Positions 62,713-64,000 of a stretch of 64,000 nucleotides of DNA are shown piece after piece. The first letter of the stretch is position 1. Every line of letters starts with the position of its first letter. The notes below the pieces were generated by a model. It saw only the letters and a program-made list of their open reading frames with translations, was not told where the DNA came from and did not search any database. The position numbers were made by a program, and so were the translations under genes. Source of the DNA: JdFR-22 sp964534325. GTDB lineage: Archaea > Halobacteriota > Archaeoglobi > Archaeoglobales > Archaeoglobaceae. The DNA is taken from positions 14,930 to 78,929 of the forward strand of contig CAZHOR010000013.1 of NCBI GenBank assembly GCA_964534325.1, in the 5' to 3' direction.

Positions 62713-63768
62713 ATGGATTTTTCAAAAAATGAAGATTTGATTGATGGCTTAAAATCTGCAATAAGAAGAGAAAGTGAGAAAGTTTACAGGTATTATAAAG
62801 ATAAAATCCGTTCAGATATGCCGGAATATGAATTGTCTCCTCCAAGATATGATAACCCACAATCCGCATATTTCCATTTTTTTGGATGTATTGTGGATCA
62901 AGCAGGATTACCCGCAGATACTATATGGAGAAACATGAGGAAGTTAAAGGAAAAAAACCCAGAACTTCTAAATCCTTCAATTCTACTTCAGAGATACCCA
63001 GAACCTAAAAATTGTAGTGAGAAAAATAAATTAAAAGCTGACTGTCCAGCAAAACATTTTCTGGATGATACTGGATTACAGTTTCAATTGCAACAAACTC
63101 ATCATTGGTTCAAGGCAGCTCATTTTTTCGAAGAACTTAAAAAAATTCATGGTATTAACTCCATCCTCGACGTTAAAAACGTTGACAAATATCGGGACCC
63201 GCTACAATTGTATACAGATTTAAACAACTTAATATATAAGTCGACAAAGAACCCGAAGACATTAAGTTTAGCTTTCAGAGTAATGACCGAAAACCAAGAA
63301 GGGCGTCCGGGAGGAGAAAACAGATTTTGGAGTTATAAAGCGGAAGACTTAGTAGATATTCCTATACCAGTTGATTTTTGGATTGCTTTTATTACACTAA
63401 GGATGGGGTTGCTAGAACCTGAAGAAAAGGACACACCGATACCTATAGATACTGACATTAAAGAGAGAACATTGGATGTATGGAGCGAGATAGGGAGAGA
63501 TACTTCTGTTCCACCAATTTTCTTGGATCCTCTACTCTGGAAGATAGGTGGACAAAAATGCACTACAGAAAGGTGTAAAGATTGTTTTTTCAATTCGATA
63601 TTAGACTTCTTTTGTCCCAGAAAAGAAATACAAAGGTTATCAAAGAAGAGATTAGGAAGGAAAACGTATTACTTATACCAGCCAGAAAAAAATAGAAGTT
63701 TGCCCCAAGGATTCGAAACTGAGTTTAGGCAGAAAGAGATAAGTAAACGAGAGACCACCTGCAGATAA
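62713..63768 (+). CDS. Unrecognised protein with possible Fe-S loop, last gene of preQ0 cluster
   Basis: This is a 351-residue protein I do not recognise. It is mostly helical, with an aromatic-rich segment near 125-140 (LQQTHHWFKAAHFFEEL) and a C-terminal cysteine loop C-x4-C-x2-C-x9-C near 290-308. That loop resembles the Fe-S loop of endonuclease III-type glycosylases, although no helix-hairpin-helix is visible. The start is an ATG at 62713 without a strong ribosome site, 28 bases after queE. Context suggests a step that uses or transfers a 7-deazaguanine base. Its more AT-rich codons differ from the que genes and suggest separate origin. Confidence 0.55.
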   Translation: MDFSKNEDLIDGLKSAIRRESEKVYRYYKDKIRSDMPEYELSPPRYDNPQSAYFHFFGCIVDQAGLPADTIWRNMRKLKEKNPELLNPSILLQRYPEPKNCSEKNKLKADCPAKHFLDDTGLQFQLQQTHHWFKAAHFFEELKKIHGINSILDVKNVDKYRDPLQLYTDLNNLIYKSTKNPKTLSLAFRVMTENQEGRPGGENRFWSYKAEDLVDIPIPVDFWIAFITLRMGLLEPEEKDTPIPIDTDIKERTLDVWSEIGRDTSVPPIFLDPLLWKIGGQKCTTERCKDCFFNSILDFFCPRKEIQRLSKKRLGRKTYYLYQPEKNRSLPQGFETEFRQKEISKRETTCR

Positions 63769-63950
63769 GAGTAATATCAGTAGGTTTTAGAAACTGGAAA
63801 AATATCACCAGTTTTTTCATCACAACTGTATGGGGGAAGAAGTGAAAAATCAGTTACCTCAACTTTTTAATTTCTTATATAAGAAAAAACCCAATCAACA
63901 AAAACCAAAAGCAAAAAATTTATTCACTTTCATATTAACCAGTAAAAGTT

Positions 63951-64000
63951 ATGAAACATTTGCTCTCCATCTCAGACTTGACGAAGGATGAGATTTTTGA
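63951..64000 (+). CDS. argF: Ornithine carbamoyltransferase (5' end only)
   Basis: The last 50 bases encode MKHLLSISDLTKDEIF, the characteristic N-terminus of archaeal ornithine carbamoyltransferase (arginine synthesis). AT-rich promoter-like sequence precedes the ATG. The rest lies outside the window, so the call rests on 16 residues. Confidence 0.7.
   Translation, partial: MKHLLSISDLTKDEIF

Noticed and set aside
1..64000. CRISPR array near the Cas4-like nuclease or elsewhere
   Set aside because: No regularly spaced repeats of 24-40 bases with unique spacers; the only long tandem repeat (37.84-37.94 kb) has no spacers.

Overview
This window is from an archaeal chromosome, most likely Euryarchaeota/Halobacteriota and plausibly relatives of the Methanosarcinales or ANME-type lineages. 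The evidence is archaeal-type RadA and Cdc6/Orc1, PurP, GHMP-type shikimate kinase, archaeal Thi4, SepF, RqcH, a DUF5371 protein, several KaiC-family ATPases, preQ0 (archaeosine precursor) genes, and two large multihaem cytochromes with PKD domains. Most starts have a GGTGA/GGAG-type Shine-Dalgarno site, and a few genes look leaderless. The placement is inference; no rRNA, tRNA or mcr gene was seen.

Region 1 (1-6.5 kb) holds a partial MscS channel, an ATPase/winged-helix gene split by an in-frame TAG, CorA with an operator-like inverted repeat, a DUF5371 protein, a CheY-like regulator, a decayed VIT-type transporter and RqcH. Region 2 (6.7-24.1 kb) looks like one functional neighbourhood. It has four KaiC-family proteins (two with a ruined P-loop), a 1354-residue TPR protein, an actin-like ATPase paired with a ribbon-helix-helix protein, a PilB/PilC-type secretion pair with a large pilin-like Ig-domain surface protein, and a PAS-PAS-PAS-DUF835 sensor. 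I read it as a signalling and surface-structure locus of unknown purpose.

Region 3 (24.3-30.2 kb) is housekeeping: SepF, ZPR1, Thi4, an HTH regulator, shikimate kinase, an aminotransferase with an Lrp-type regulator, and PurP. Region 4 (30.5-37 kb) is extracytoplasmic: two tandem paralogous multihaem cytochromes (each eight CxxCH plus one CxCH) and a secreted VWA protein with a C-terminal anchor. Region 5 (37-49.4 kb) has a phosphoesterase preceded by a fourfold 25-bp repeat that copies its own ribosome-binding site and start codon, then a Ca2+/Na+ exchanger, an APC-USP permease, TatC, a HhH-GPD protein, a DUF2103 protein, an AOR/class II aldolase pair, HflX, Hsp20 and a SpoVG homologue.

Region 6 (49.4-64 kb) is the accessory part. 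It contains a tyrosine integrase, Cdc6/Orc1 and RadA in a row, an IS1634/IS4-like transposase, an SF1 helicase with a Cas4/AddB-like Fe-S nuclease, a decayed transposase, and then a preQ0 operon (RHH/zinc-ribbon protein, FolE2/MptA-type cyclohydrolase, QueD, QueC, QueE) ending in an unrecognised cysteine-motif protein. The window closes in the first codons of an ornithine carbamoyltransferase gene.
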